Made by a program: the position numbers and the translations under genes
Origin: Phycisphaerales bacterium
Lineage (GTDB): Bacteria; Planctomycetota; Phycisphaerae; Phycisphaerales; UBA1924
NCBI GenBank assembly: GCA_020853815.1
Contig: JADYYE010000128.1
Location: forward strand, 1 to 61,539
DNA: 61,539 nucleotides
Direction: 5' to 3'
Shown here: one piece after another, positions 19,331 to 27,208 of the stretch
Layout of the letters: every line of letters begins with the position of its first letter
Numbering within the stretch: the stretch's first letter is position 1
Notes under the pieces: model-generated
Seen by the model: only the letters and a program-made list of their open reading frames with translations
Told to the model about the DNA's origin: nothing
Databases searched by the model: none

Positions 19331-20146
19331 ATGCCCGGTTCTCCCACGAAATCTCCCGATCTGCCCGGTACCGGCCCGGCCGGCGACGCCGCACCCGCGT
19401 GGTCGCCCCCGGACCTGGCCGATCCGCACGCGCTGGCCGACAAGCCGGCGCGCGTGCAGAAGATGTTCGGCGCGATCGCGGAGAGCTACGACCTCAACAA
19501 CCGCGTTCACTCGCTCTGGCAGGATCAGCGATGGCGAAAGTTCGCCGTGCGTTCCGCGAGCGTGAAGCCCGGCGAGCATGTGCTCGACGCCGCGTGTGGC
19601 ACGGGCGACCTCACCGAGGCGTTCGCCAGGTCCGAAGCCGCCAAGGTCACGGGTGTTGATTTCACTCGTGCGATGCTGGACATTGCGGAGCACAAACGCC
19701 CGGTGCGATTGCCTCCCGAGCTGGCCGCCAAGGTCAGCTATCAGGAGGGCGACGCGATGAACCTCCAGTTTCCGGATGCGTCGTTCGACGTGGTGTCGAT
19801 CGCGTTCGGGATTCGGAACGTCGCGGACCCCGCCAGGGCGATCGCGGAGTTCTTTCGCGTGCTGCGACCCGGCGGGCGACTCGTCGTCCTGGAGTTCGAT
19901 CGCCCGCGCTGGTTCCCGATGAGCATTTTCTATGACTTCTACTGCGGGTGGGTCATGCCGCGGACCGCGACGCTCATCAGCCGCGACCGATCCGGGGCGT
20001 ATCGCTACCTTCCTCGCTCGGTGGGAACGTTCATGAGCAGGTCCGAGATGTGCGGACGGATCGCGGCCACGGGGTTCTCGGACGTGAGCGCGACGGGGCT
20101 CTCGCTCGGAATTTGCGTGTGTTATCGGGCGTACAAGCGGGCCTGA
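19331..20146 (+). CDS. menG: demethylmenaquinone/ubiquinone C-methyltransferase
   Basis: A 271-residue UbiE/MenG methyltransferase catalysing the last carbon methylation in quinone synthesis; in this lineage probably menaquinone. The family signature Y-D-x-x-N is in AESYDLNNRVHSLWQDQRWR, motif I is VLDAACGTGDL, and post-I motifs include FDVVSIAFGIRNV and RVLRPGGRLVVLEF. The ATG at 19331 was preferred to 19289 because the family begins close to it. A UbiD-family decarboxylase lies 7 kb away (27209-29356), but the two are not linked in an operon. Confidence 0.88.
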   Translation: MPGSPTKSPDLPGTGPAGDAAPAWSPPDLADPHALADKPARVQKMFGAIAESYDLNNRVHSLWQDQRWRKFAVRSASVKPGEHVLDAACGTGDLTEAFARSEAAKVTGVDFTRAMLDIAEHKRPVRLPPELAAKVSYQEGDAMNLQFPDASFDVVSIAFGIRNVADPARAIAEFFRVLRPGGRLVVLEFDRPRWFPMSIFYDFYCGWVMPRTATLISRDRSGAYRYLPRSVGTFMSRSEMCGRIAATGFSDVSATGLSLGICVCYRAYKRA

Positions 20147-20482
20147 TCGTCTTGGCTATTGATCCAATGCACGGCCCCACATGCCCCGCTCGTCGCGCCC
20201 AACCGCATCGGGCGGGAACCCGATCGCATGAGATAGGTGTTCTCGGACGTTGGATTGGCCCGCGGGTCGCGGTTGGGCGTTCTCGGACGCCGCGCAAGCC
20301 CGTGATACCGATCCTGCGCCGCGGCGCGTGATTCACGCGATCCGATTCCCGCGCTCGATACCACAACCGCACGAAGGACAGGGCCTGAGAGAGGCGGCGG
20401 GGCTGGATACCCCAACGCCAACAGCACGCGCTGGCGTGCCGGTGGAACCGGCTACGGCAATGACGAACGGAGTCCACCGCTT
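20147..20482 (+). other. 336-base intergenic leader region
   Basis: No gene is supported on either strand. The promoter-distal end holds three consecutive hairpins (20399-20452) upstream of the B12-binding-like gene. The rest shows no recognised element. Confidence 0.5.
20399..20452 (+). ncRNA. three consecutive hairpins in the leader of the B12-binding-like gene
   Basis: Hairpin A: gggg (20399-20402) with cccc (20410-20413). Hairpin B: acgcc (20415-20419) with ggcgt (20433-20437), containing a second pairing agc/gct and a 4-base loop. Hairpin C: gccggt (20438-20443) with accggc (20447-20452) and a 3-base loop. They are nearly contiguous and end 30 bases before the ATG. A cis-regulatory RNA is possible. 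No known riboswitch consensus, including the cobalamin B12 box, was recognised. Confidence 0.45.
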
Positions 20483-21184
20483 ATGAATCTCGAAGCCATC
20501 GTCGAACGTTTCTTCGAAACCCTCATCAACGGCGACCGCCCCGCGGCACGGCGGATCGTCGGCGAAGCCCTTGAGCTCGGTCTCACCCCCGAGCGCCTCG
20601 TCCAGGACATGTACTGGCCCACGTACTCCCTGATCGACCGCCTTCACCGTGAGGACCAGCTCAGCGACGTCAGCTACAAACTCGGCACTCGCCTCCTCCG
20701 CGTCCTGGTCGACCGGACGTCGGCCGCCCTCACCCAACAAGCCCCCCGCGGCAAGTCGATCTTCGCGATGTGCGGCCCGACCGATTGCGATGAACTGGGC
20801 GCCCAGATGGCCGTTGACATGCTGGAGGCTGCGGGCTTTACCACCCGCTTCCCAGGCGGGCAGCTCCCCAACGACGAAGTCCTCTCGCAGGTCCACGAGT
20901 TCCGTCCCGACATCCTCCTGCTCTTCTCGTCGGGCCCGAGCGACCTCCCCGGCATCCGCCAGTTGATCGACACCTTCCGCGAGATCGGGGCGCTTCCCAA
21001 GCTCCAGATCGCGGTTGGAGGCGGCGTCTTCGCCCGCGCCGAAGGCCTGGCCGAGGAGATCGGGGCACACATCTTCGCCCCGACCCCCATCGCCATGGTC
21101 AGGACGCTGCTCGCCGATTCGGCGGGTGTGGCCGCGGAGGCCGAACGCGAGATTGTCAAGCGTCGCAAGGCTCGGGCGGCCTAG
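20483..21184 (+). CDS. B12-binding-like protein lacking the axial histidine motif
   Basis: A 233-residue protein. Residues 1-85 are a helical B12-binding-2 cap, and residues 90-215 a Rossmann-like B12-binding domain (ILLLFSS, VGGGVF, GAHIFAPTP). The DxHxxG motif that supplies the lower axial histidine reads DCDELG (101-106), with Asp103 in place of His. The protein may therefore bind cobalamin base-on, bind another ligand, or have lost binding. Related stand-alone proteins act as sensors or methyl-transfer corrinoid proteins; neither role is shown. acggag precedes the ATG, and a strong terminator follows. Confidence 0.8.
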   Translation: MNLEAIVERFFETLINGDRPAARRIVGEALELGLTPERLVQDMYWPTYSLIDRLHREDQLSDVSYKLGTRLLRVLVDRTSAALTQQAPRGKSIFAMCGPTDCDELGAQMAVDMLEAAGFTTRFPGGQLPNDEVLSQVHEFRPDILLLFSSGPSDLPGIRQLIDTFREIGALPKLQIAVGGGVFARAEGLAEEIGAHIFAPTPIAMVRTLLADSAGVAAEAEREIVKRRKARAA

Positions 21185-21223
21185 TCAGCCGAACCCGTTC
21201 GCAATCGTCGGAGTCACCGAACG

Positions 21224-21251
21224 AAACCCGCCTGTCCGTGGCGGGTTTTTT
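21224..21251 (+). terminator. Rho-independent terminator
   Basis: Perfect 9-base stem aaacccgcc (21224-21232) with ggcgggttt (21240-21248), a 7-base loop, and a run of six T. It lies 40 bases after the B12-binding-like gene and separates it from the sigma-factor operon. Confidence 0.92.
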
Positions 21252-21343
21252 CATGGCTGTTTGCCCGACGCGACGCATCCGCGCGGGGGCGCCGCTGGTA
21301 TTCTGCTCTGGCAAAGCGTGCGCCCGCGGCCTCGGAGGAACGG

Positions 21344-22006
21344 ATGAAGCGATCCGAAGAGCAGGAGATGATTCGACGAGCGGCGGCCGGTGACCGGGAC
21401 GCGGCGGGTGCCTTCATCCGCTCGTACCAGAACCAGCTCTACGCGTACCTGCTGCGCCTGTCCGGCCGGCGCGAGCTGGCCGAGGACATCGTCCAGGACG
21501 CCTTCGTGCGCGTGCTGACCAACCTCGATCGCTTCGACCCACGCTTCCGGTTCTCGACCTGGCTGTTCACGATCGCGCGCCGCCTCTTCATCAACGCGAT
21601 CCAGAAACACCAGCCCGCGTACGACAGCGATACCGTGTCCGCCCGCGCGGGGCGCACCGATCGCCCGGAAGCGCCGGTCATTCAGCAAGATTCCGACGCC
21701 GCATCGCGCGATCAATTGCAGCGGGCGCTCATGTCGCTCTCGCTCGAGCAACGTGAAGTGATTCTCCTGTTCCATCAACAGGATTGGCCGATCTGGCTCA
21801 TCGCCGAGCACCTGACGATGCCCGAGGGCACGGTCAAGAGCCACCTGCACCGCGGCCGTCGCCGCCTGCGCGAAGCGATGGAGTCCGATCAGCGGAAGGC
21901 CGATCTCGGGCGCGCCGACGCGTCCGGCACGCGGGACATCGACGATGCCGAGGCCGAAATCCGTGTCGGCGCGATGATCCGCCCCCGGGAGGTGACGCAT
22001 GACTGA
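21344..22006 (+). CDS. ECF-type RNA polymerase sigma factor
   Basis: A 220-residue sigma-70 family protein with region 2 (AEDIVQDAFVRVL, then RFRFSTWLFTIARR, the core- and -10-binding helices) and region 4 (SLEQREVILLFHQQDWPIWLIAEHLTMPEGTVKSHLHRGRRRLRE, a helix-turn-helix for the -35 element; only pieces are quoted in order). It has a 35-residue tail beyond region 4. A GGAGGAACGG site precedes the ATG. The anti-sigma gene overlaps its last 8 bases, the usual coupling of an ECF pair. Confidence 0.9.
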   Translation: MKRSEEQEMIRRAAAGDRDAAGAFIRSYQNQLYAYLLRLSGRRELAEDIVQDAFVRVLTNLDRFDPRFRFSTWLFTIARRLFINAIQKHQPAYDSDTVSARAGRTDRPEAPVIQQDSDAASRDQLQRALMSLSLEQREVILLFHQQDWPIWLIAEHLTMPEGTVKSHLHRGRRRLREAMESDQRKADLGRADASGTRDIDDAEAEIRVGAMIRPREVTHD

Positions 22007-22796
22007 GCGTCCCGACCCCAATCAGATCACGCCCGAGATTCGCCGTCTGATCGACGCGTATCTCGACTCCCCGACCGACGCGTCTTCGCACGGGCCGGAC
22101 GCGGCCCGGCTTGAGGAAGTGGCGCGGACAAATCCCGCGATCATGGCCGAGCTCGAGGCGCAGCGCTCCTTGCTCGCGGCCCTCCGCGCCCCCAGCGCCC
22201 GGATCGACGTCACCGACGCCGTGCTTGCGAAGGTCCACGCCGAATCTCCGTTCGTCGAGATCGAGCGTCGCCATCGCCGCGCCCGCCGCCGTGCGGCCGT
22301 TTGCATCAGCATCGTGGTCGCGGTGGGGGGCGTCGCGCTCCTCCAGTCGATGTACCCCGAGCTCTCGGATTTCGGCACGGGCGAGCGACCGATCTCAACC
22401 CTGACCGAAGCGGGTCGTCGCGACGCTGTTGATGGCGCCCAGGCCGTCGCCAGCGCCGTCGGCACGATTACCCGCACGCTCGTGGAGCCCGCACCCGACA
22501 ACACGCGCCGCTCCCTCCGCTCTCGCCCCGCCCTGCAGCTCGGCGATACCTCGCGCTACGAATCCTCCATGTCCTGGCAGCTGACCTCCGCGACCAGCAC
22601 GCCCAGCGGGACGCGTCCGGCCGCTTGGATGCACCCCTGCGATGAGTCCATCTCCGTCGCCTGGCAGGCGCCCGCGATCGTCACCATCCGCGCCGGCGAA
22701 TTGCCGCGCCGGGGCATCACCTGGGTCGGTGGCTGGCGGCAGCAGGTCCCCGGGATTCCAACCCAGGAGTTCGAGGGACTTTCGCCCCGAAAGTAA
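21999..22796 (+). CDS. probable membrane-bound anti-sigma factor
   Basis: A 265-residue protein. A cytoplasmic N-terminal part of about 95 residues contains IRRLIDAYLDS and LEEVARTNPAIMAELEAQRSL, resembling anti-sigma domains without the zinc HxxxCxxC motif. One membrane helix lies at about 98-113, followed by an extracytoplasmic domain of about 150 residues. Position (8-base overlap with the sigma gene) and topology are the main evidence. The outer domain is not recognised and may sense an envelope signal. Confidence 0.72.
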   Translation: MTERPDPNQITPEIRRLIDAYLDSPTDASSHGPDAARLEEVARTNPAIMAELEAQRSLLAALRAPSARIDVTDAVLAKVHAESPFVEIERRHRRARRRAAVCISIVVAVGGVALLQSMYPELSDFGTGERPISTLTEAGRRDAVDGAQAVASAVGTITRTLVEPAPDNTRRSLRSRPALQLGDTSRYESSMSWQLTSATSTPSGTRPAAWMHPCDESISVAWQAPAIVTIRAGELPRRGITWVGGWRQQVPGIPTQEFEGLSPRK

Positions 22797-22888
22797 GGGC
22801 CTGATCGTGACGGCGTGCGTGATCCGCCTTGGTTCTTTCCGGCGTCGGGCCTTCTCCCGCGTCGGGGTGTGTCTTCGTGGGAGCAAGC

Positions 22889-24565
22889 GTGACCCGATTT
22901 GAGCGCTGGTGCGCGACCGTGTTGTCGTTGACGCTCTGCGTCGCGGCGATGGCGCGCCCACGCCAGGAAAGCTTGGATCTTCTCGCCTCGCTCCCGGCCT
23001 CGGTCCATGCCGCCATCGTGATCGATGACGCCGCCGCGCTCCGAAACTCGCCCGCCGGACACACGCTCGAAAAATGGCTCACCACCGCCGGCCTGCTCAC
23101 CGAAACGTCCGAGGCCTGGAAACAGCTCGCCGCCATCATCGACCTTCCCCCCGCTCAGGCCTTCGACGCCATGGTCGGGCGCCGCGTCGTCATCGCCCTG
23201 GAGTTCACGCCCGACCCGTCCGAACCGGGCGGCGTCGACATGCGCTGGGCCGTCATCAGCCGCATCGAGCCCGGATTCGAGAATCGCCTGTACGAGCGAC
23301 TCAAACCGGCGCCGCGCGGCGTCTCGGGCGGGCGTCCCGTGCTCACCTTGGAAAACGGCCGCTTCGAACTCGCCACCACCGATTCTGCCGACACGCGAAA
23401 CCTGGCCGACGATCGACGCGCCACCGCCATCCTCGCCCACGCTTCGTCATCCGACCTCTTTGACAAGCTGGTGGCCGGGAGGCATCACGCCGGCCCACGC
23501 CTCGCCGACGTCCCGGGCTTCGAGCATGTCAGAAGACTCGGCGCCGAGCCCGCGATCGCGCTCCTCCGAGGGCCCCTCCCCGGCACGTACGCCTCCCCGG
23601 AAAGCCTGAAAGAGCCGCCCTCGATCCTCGCCATCGCCATGCGCCCCGCCGGAGACGCGCGCTGGGAAGCCACCATCGCCGGAAATCCCGCGCTCATGAC
23701 CGCCTCCCGCCCCGTGGGCGGCATGGCTTCGCTCACGCTTCCCCGCGCCGCCATCCGACAGATCGCCGCCGATTCCATGTTCGTCTTTGCCGGTCCCACC
23801 GACGACCTGAACTTCTCGAAAATCCCCGGGCCCATGGGCGAGCAGATCGCCAAGCTGACCGGACCGACCCAGGAGCTCGATGCGTTGCTCGGCCCGCGCA
23901 TGCTCATGTGGATGCACCCCGCCGACGCCACCTCCGCCTTCGCCATGTCCGTCGGCGTTCAGATGTCCGATGTCACCCGCGGGAGCGACCTCGGCGATGC
24001 CCTGCTCACCCGCGTGCTCCGCGACCACGCATGTCCCACCGGACCCGACGGCACCCGCCTCTCCAAGGAACTCCGCTTCGAAGGACTGAACCCCGAAGCC
24101 CAACGCTTGGTCGAGTTCCGGGCCGCCGATCAAGTCATCCGCGAGGGCCAGGAACGCGCGTTCATGGCCTGGTCCTACGAACAATCCGGCCCCGGCGCCG
24201 GGGGATGGTGGATCGCGTCGCTGGCTCGCGGCGGTTCCACCCGCGCCGCCACCGCCGAAATCGAACGATTGCGCGCCGTCGCCGCTGTTCCCGCCGAAGC
24301 CGAACGCGATGTCTTCAGCGTCGTCCGTCTCCGTCCCGCCGCGTTCGCCAAACTCGCCGGACCCGCCGCCGCCGCCATCCCCATCCTCCGCTCCATGACC
24401 CAGATCGACTCCGTCGGTTGGGAAGTCTTCCTCACCGACGCCGGCGCCGCGCACGGGACGGCCTGGCTCGAGTTTTCCAAGCCGACCGCCTCCAACGAGC
24501 CCCCCCAACCGCCGAACACTCCGCCGCCCGCACCCGACGCCGATCCCGACACCGCGCCGCGATAA
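22889..24565 (+). CDS. exported protein of unknown function downstream of sigma/anti-sigma pair
   Basis: A 558-residue protein with a GTG start at 22889, preceded by GGGAG with a 5-base spacer; an upstream TTG at 22829 was rejected. The N-terminus (MTRFERWCATVLSLTLCVAA) is a signal peptide, probably cut after residue 21-22. The mature part has no recognised domain. It resembles the substrate-like DUF3352-type proteins of planctomycetes only in layout. The C-terminus is Pro-rich and probably disordered. It is likely the third gene of the sigma/anti-sigma operon, which suggests a regulated envelope role. Confidence 0.75.
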   Translation: MTRFERWCATVLSLTLCVAAMARPRQESLDLLASLPASVHAAIVIDDAAALRNSPAGHTLEKWLTTAGLLTETSEAWKQLAAIIDLPPAQAFDAMVGRRVVIALEFTPDPSEPGGVDMRWAVISRIEPGFENRLYERLKPAPRGVSGGRPVLTLENGRFELATTDSADTRNLADDRRATAILAHASSSDLFDKLVAGRHHAGPRLADVPGFEHVRRLGAEPAIALLRGPLPGTYASPESLKEPPSILAIAMRPAGDARWEATIAGNPALMTASRPVGGMASLTLPRAAIRQIAADSMFVFAGPTDDLNFSKIPGPMGEQIAKLTGPTQELDALLGPRMLMWMHPADATSAFAMSVGVQMSDVTRGSDLGDALLTRVLRDHACPTGPDGTRLSKELRFEGLNPEAQRLVEFRAADQVIREGQERAFMAWSYEQSGPGAGGWWIASLARGGSTRAATAEIERLRAVAAVPAEAERDVFSVVRLRPAAFAKLAGPAAAAIPILRSMTQIDSVGWEVFLTDAGAAHGTAWLEFSKPTASNEPPQPPNTPPPAPDADPDTAPR

Positions 24566-24574
24566 ACTCGCGAC

Positions 24575-26119
24575 ATGCTCCTCGGCATCGACATCGGAAC
24601 GTCCTCCACCAAGAGCCTTCTCATCGACGAGCGCGGCCGCGTGCTCGCCGCCGCCAGCTCCCCCCACCCGATCCATCGCGACAAGCCGCTCTGGTCCGAG
24701 CAGGAGCCCGAAGACTGGTGGCGCGCGGTCGTCGCCTCCGTGCGCGAGGTGATCGCCAAGGCCTCGATCGATGCCTCGCACATCCGCGCCGTCGGTCTCT
24801 CCGGCCAGATGCACGGCGCGGTCCTGCTCGACAAATCCGCCGCGACCGGCGGAGGGCACTCCGCCCCCGTTCTCCGCCGCGCCATCCTCTGGAACGACCA
24901 GCGTTGCGGAGAGCAGTGCGACACCATCGAACGCGCCGCCGGCGGTCGTCGGAAACTCGTCGAGATGGTCGGCAACGCCGCCCTCCCCGGCTTCACGCTC
25001 CCCAAGCTCATGTGGGTCCGCGATCACGAGCCCGCCGTGTGGGGCAAGACCCACGTCGTCGTGCTCCCCAAGGACTACATTCGCCTGCGCCTCACCGCCG
25101 CGATCGCGACCGACGCGGCGGAGGCAACCGGCATGCTCGCGCAGGACATTGACCGCCGCGCCTGGAACCTCGATCTGCTCTCGCGCGTCGGCATCGACCC
25201 CGCCGTTCTCCCGCCCGTGCTGGAGGCGTGCGAGATCAGTGGCACGATTTCGGAGTGGGCCTCCGGGGAGACGGGCCTTCGCGTCGGCACGCCCGTCGTC
25301 GGCGGCTCGGGCGACAATCAGACGGGCGCGGTCGGCGCGGGCGCGATCCGCGAAGGACTCGTCCTCGCCACCCTCGGCACCAGCGGCGTGATCTACTCCC
25401 ACACGTCAAGGCCTCGCAAGGACCTGCCAACCGGCGACGCCCCCGCCGGCCGCCTCCATGCCTTCTGCGCCGGCACTGGCACCGCAACCTCACGCGAGGG
25501 TTGGTGCGTGACGGGCGTGATGCTGAGCGCCGCCGGCTCGCTCCAATGGCTCCACGACACGCTCTTCCCAGACAAGAGCTTCGACGATCTCATGTCGATG
25601 GCGTCAAGCGTTCCGCCCGGGAGCGAGGGGCTCGTGTTCATGCCGCAACTGACGGGAGAACGCTGCCCGTATCCCGATCCGCGCGCGACCGGCGGGTGGA
25701 TCGGGCTCTCGGCACGTCACACCGCGCCGCACCTGGTCCGCTCCGTCATCGAGGGCGTGACGTTCACCATGGGCCAGATTCTCGGGATCGTTCGGGGCGC
25801 GGGGATCGACGTGCGCGCCATCCGCATCGGAGGCGGGGCGGCCAAGTCGGCGCTGTGGCGGCAGATGCAGGCGGACGTGTACGGCCTTCCGGTCGCGCTG
25901 CCGAACACGGAGGAGGGGCCGGCGCTCGGGGCCGCGATCATGGCGGGTGTCGGAGCGGGCGTGTGGACGAGCGTGCAAGAGGCGTGCGACGCGATCATCA
26001 AGGACCAGCTCGTGGTCCAGCCGGGCCCCGACGCTTCGCGATATCAAGCATCGCGCGAAGTCCACGCGGGCCTGTACGCGTCGCTGCGCCGCGCGATGTA
26101 CCAACTCGCCGGCGCGTGA
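24575..26119 (+). CDS. xylB: xylulokinase
   Basis: A 514-residue FGGY-family carbohydrate kinase phosphorylating D-xylulose to xylulose 5-phosphate. The N-terminal phosphate-binding motif is GIDIGTSSTK (4-13), the substrate motif is VGLSGQMHGAVLLD, the catalytic Asp lies in GSGDNQTGAVG, and the adenosine motif is IRIGGGAAKSALWRQM. Length and motifs match XylB rather than glycerol kinase or ribulokinase. No xylose isomerase, transporter or regulator gene is adjacent. It starts 9 bases after the previous gene and may be cotranscribed with it. Confidence 0.92.
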   Translation: MLLGIDIGTSSTKSLLIDERGRVLAAASSPHPIHRDKPLWSEQEPEDWWRAVVASVREVIAKASIDASHIRAVGLSGQMHGAVLLDKSAATGGGHSAPVLRRAILWNDQRCGEQCDTIERAAGGRRKLVEMVGNAALPGFTLPKLMWVRDHEPAVWGKTHVVVLPKDYIRLRLTAAIATDAAEATGMLAQDIDRRAWNLDLLSRVGIDPAVLPPVLEACEISGTISEWASGETGLRVGTPVVGGSGDNQTGAVGAGAIREGLVLATLGTSGVIYSHTSRPRKDLPTGDAPAGRLHAFCAGTGTATSREGWCVTGVMLSAAGSLQWLHDTLFPDKSFDDLMSMASSVPPGSEGLVFMPQLTGERCPYPDPRATGGWIGLSARHTAPHLVRSVIEGVTFTMGQILGIVRGAGIDVRAIRIGGGAAKSALWRQMQADVYGLPVALPNTEEGPALGAAIMAGVGAGVWTSVQEACDAIIKDQLVVQPGPDASRYQASREVHAGLYASLRRAMYQLAGA

Positions 26120-26203
26120 TGCGGCACGGCTACACAGTCGTGCCTTCCCCTTCTTGAGCCACGCGGCACCGTGCGAATTGAGGCGTCCTTCCGGTTAGTC
26201 CCC

Positions 26204-26240
26204 GCTTACAACCACTTTCGTGCGCACCAAAGTGTCCGTC
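26204..26240. repeat. 37-base direct repeat, copy 1
   Basis: Begins gcttacaaccactttcgtgc and ends agtgtccgtc. It is identical to copy 2 at 26362-26398 except for one base (position 15, t instead of c). The spacing between copies is 158 bases. Confidence 0.9.
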
Positions 26241-26332
26241 TTTTTGGCCGTTTTCCAGATTCCCGAAAAAAATCTTCGCGCGCCTTCCCCCCGCGCGCAA
26301 CTCTCTCCACGGCCCGCTCTTATGCCTTTCCC

Positions 26333-26360
26333 TAGTGCCAAGTGCCCAGTGCCTAGTGCC
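26333..26360. repeat. heptamer tandem repeat (tagtgcc)
   Basis: Four units: tagtgcc, aagtgcc, cagtgcc, tagtgcc. They end two bases before copy 2 of the 37-base repeat. The same family forms a four-unit array at 58057-58084. Confidence 0.9.
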
Positions 26361-26361
26361 T

Positions 26362-26398
26362 GCTTACAACCACTTCCGTGCGCACCAAAGTGTCCGTC
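26362..26398. repeat. 37-base direct repeat, copy 2
   Basis: Matches 26204-26240 at 36 of 37 positions. Confidence 0.9.
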
Positions 26399-26529
26399 CG
26401 CCCCCTCTTGTGGAGAGCGCGTGCGTGCCCCGCGCCCTCACCTGGGCCAGGCCAAGGACGAGCCCGTCCAAAGCGCAACCCCGGCGTCTTTGACAAGTGA
26501 ATACGTCGGCCGGGACCGGGCTCCGGGTG

Positions 26530-26554
26530 GCGTGGTCAACCCCGTTGACCACGC
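26530..26554 (-). terminator. hairpin downstream of the 94-residue gene
   Basis: Perfect 10-base stem gcgtggtcaa (26530-26539) with ttgaccacgc (26545-26554) and a 5-base loop. It lies 23 bases beyond the stop of the leftward gene. It lacks a T run, so it may be a Rho-assisted terminator or a 3' stabiliser. Confidence 0.6.
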
Positions 26555-26577
26555 GCCGTGCGCTGCCGCCGCCGCGC

Positions 26578-26862
26578 TCAACCCTCGACATCGATCTGGT
26601 GATGTTCCTCGTCGTGGGGCTTGGCGTGCGGGTCGTAGAGCGGGTGCCGCTGGTGGTCGTCGTGCGCCTCTTCCTTCGAGTTGTCGGCGAGGTTCCTGAC
26701 GGCCTCCACGCTCTCGGTGTTCACGACCACGTCGTCCTTGAGCTGCTCGCGGAGGGGCTTGGTCGATTCCGTCCGTGGCTTGCGGTCCGTGGCGACCGTC
26801 CGCTCGGCCTGGTTGAGGCCCGCGATCGACTGCGCCATGCTCGTTCCCGCGATGTTGCTCAC
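26578..26862 (-). CDS. small hydrophilic protein of unknown function
   Basis: A 94-residue protein. An Ala/Ile/Gln helix at the N-terminus (MAQSIAGLNQAERTVATDRK) is followed by a charged middle (LREQLKDDVVVNTESVEAVRNLADN) and a His/Asp/Glu-rich tail (DDHQRHPLYDPHAKPHDEEHHQ) that may bind metal. No signal or membrane segment. GTG at 26862 gives 94 residues; an in-frame ATG at 26838, preceded by gcgggaacgagc, would give 86 and is equally possible. The amino-acid composition is unlike the antisense frames, which supports a real gene. Family not recognised. Confidence 0.68.
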   Translation of the reverse strand: MSNIAGTSMAQSIAGLNQAERTVATDRKPRTESTKPLREQLKDDVVVNTESVEAVRNLADNSKEEAHDDHQRHPLYDPHAKPHDEEHHQIDVEG

Positions 26863-27208
26863 GCCCGCGTTATCGTCGATTCAACGGATTCCGCTTGAAT
26901 CCAAGCAATCTCGTTCCGGTTCTGGGACGGAGAACGCATCCGCCCGTGCCGAACGGCGGGGTCATTCCGACCGGCCGCTCTCGAAAACCCGATTCACCAC
27001 GGCGCGACACGGAGGGCACGGCGATGGGCGAACTCGATGGGCTCACGCAAGCCGGCGGCGAGATTCAACTCGAATCACTCGTGAGCGAGTTGTCGGCCAA
27101 GAAAAGTCCTTCTCGGTTTTCCTTTTCTGTGCCTCCGTGCCTCTGTGTCAAAACGTCTGGACTCACCTCCGTGCTTCTCCGTGTCCCCCGTGTTGAATCC
27201 CCCTCGCG
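26863..27208. other. 346-base interval with repeats, no supported gene
   Basis: It holds the ctccgtg-type arrays at 27130-27196 directly downstream of the UbiD-family stop codon, and a loose acggcgcgac/acggagggc stretch near 26997-27024. Open frames here are short and not convincing. Confidence 0.45.
27130..27196. repeat. tgcctccg octamers and ctccgtg array
   Basis: 27130-27145 is tgcctccg-tgcctctg. 27166-27196 repeats the composite unit seen at 19257-19289 (cctccgtgcttctccgtgtc). It ends 13 bases from the stop codon of the UbiD-family gene. Confidence 0.75.

Larger units (their letters stand above)
26120..26577. other. 458-base non-coding interval
   Basis: It contains two near-identical 37-base direct repeats, one heptamer array between them, and a terminator-like hairpin for the leftward gene. 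No coding sequence is supported. Confidence 0.6.

Noticed and set aside
20147..20482. Cobalamin or TPP riboswitch upstream of the B12-binding-like gene
   Set aside because: No B12 box and no TPP core sequence were found; only unclassified hairpins remain.
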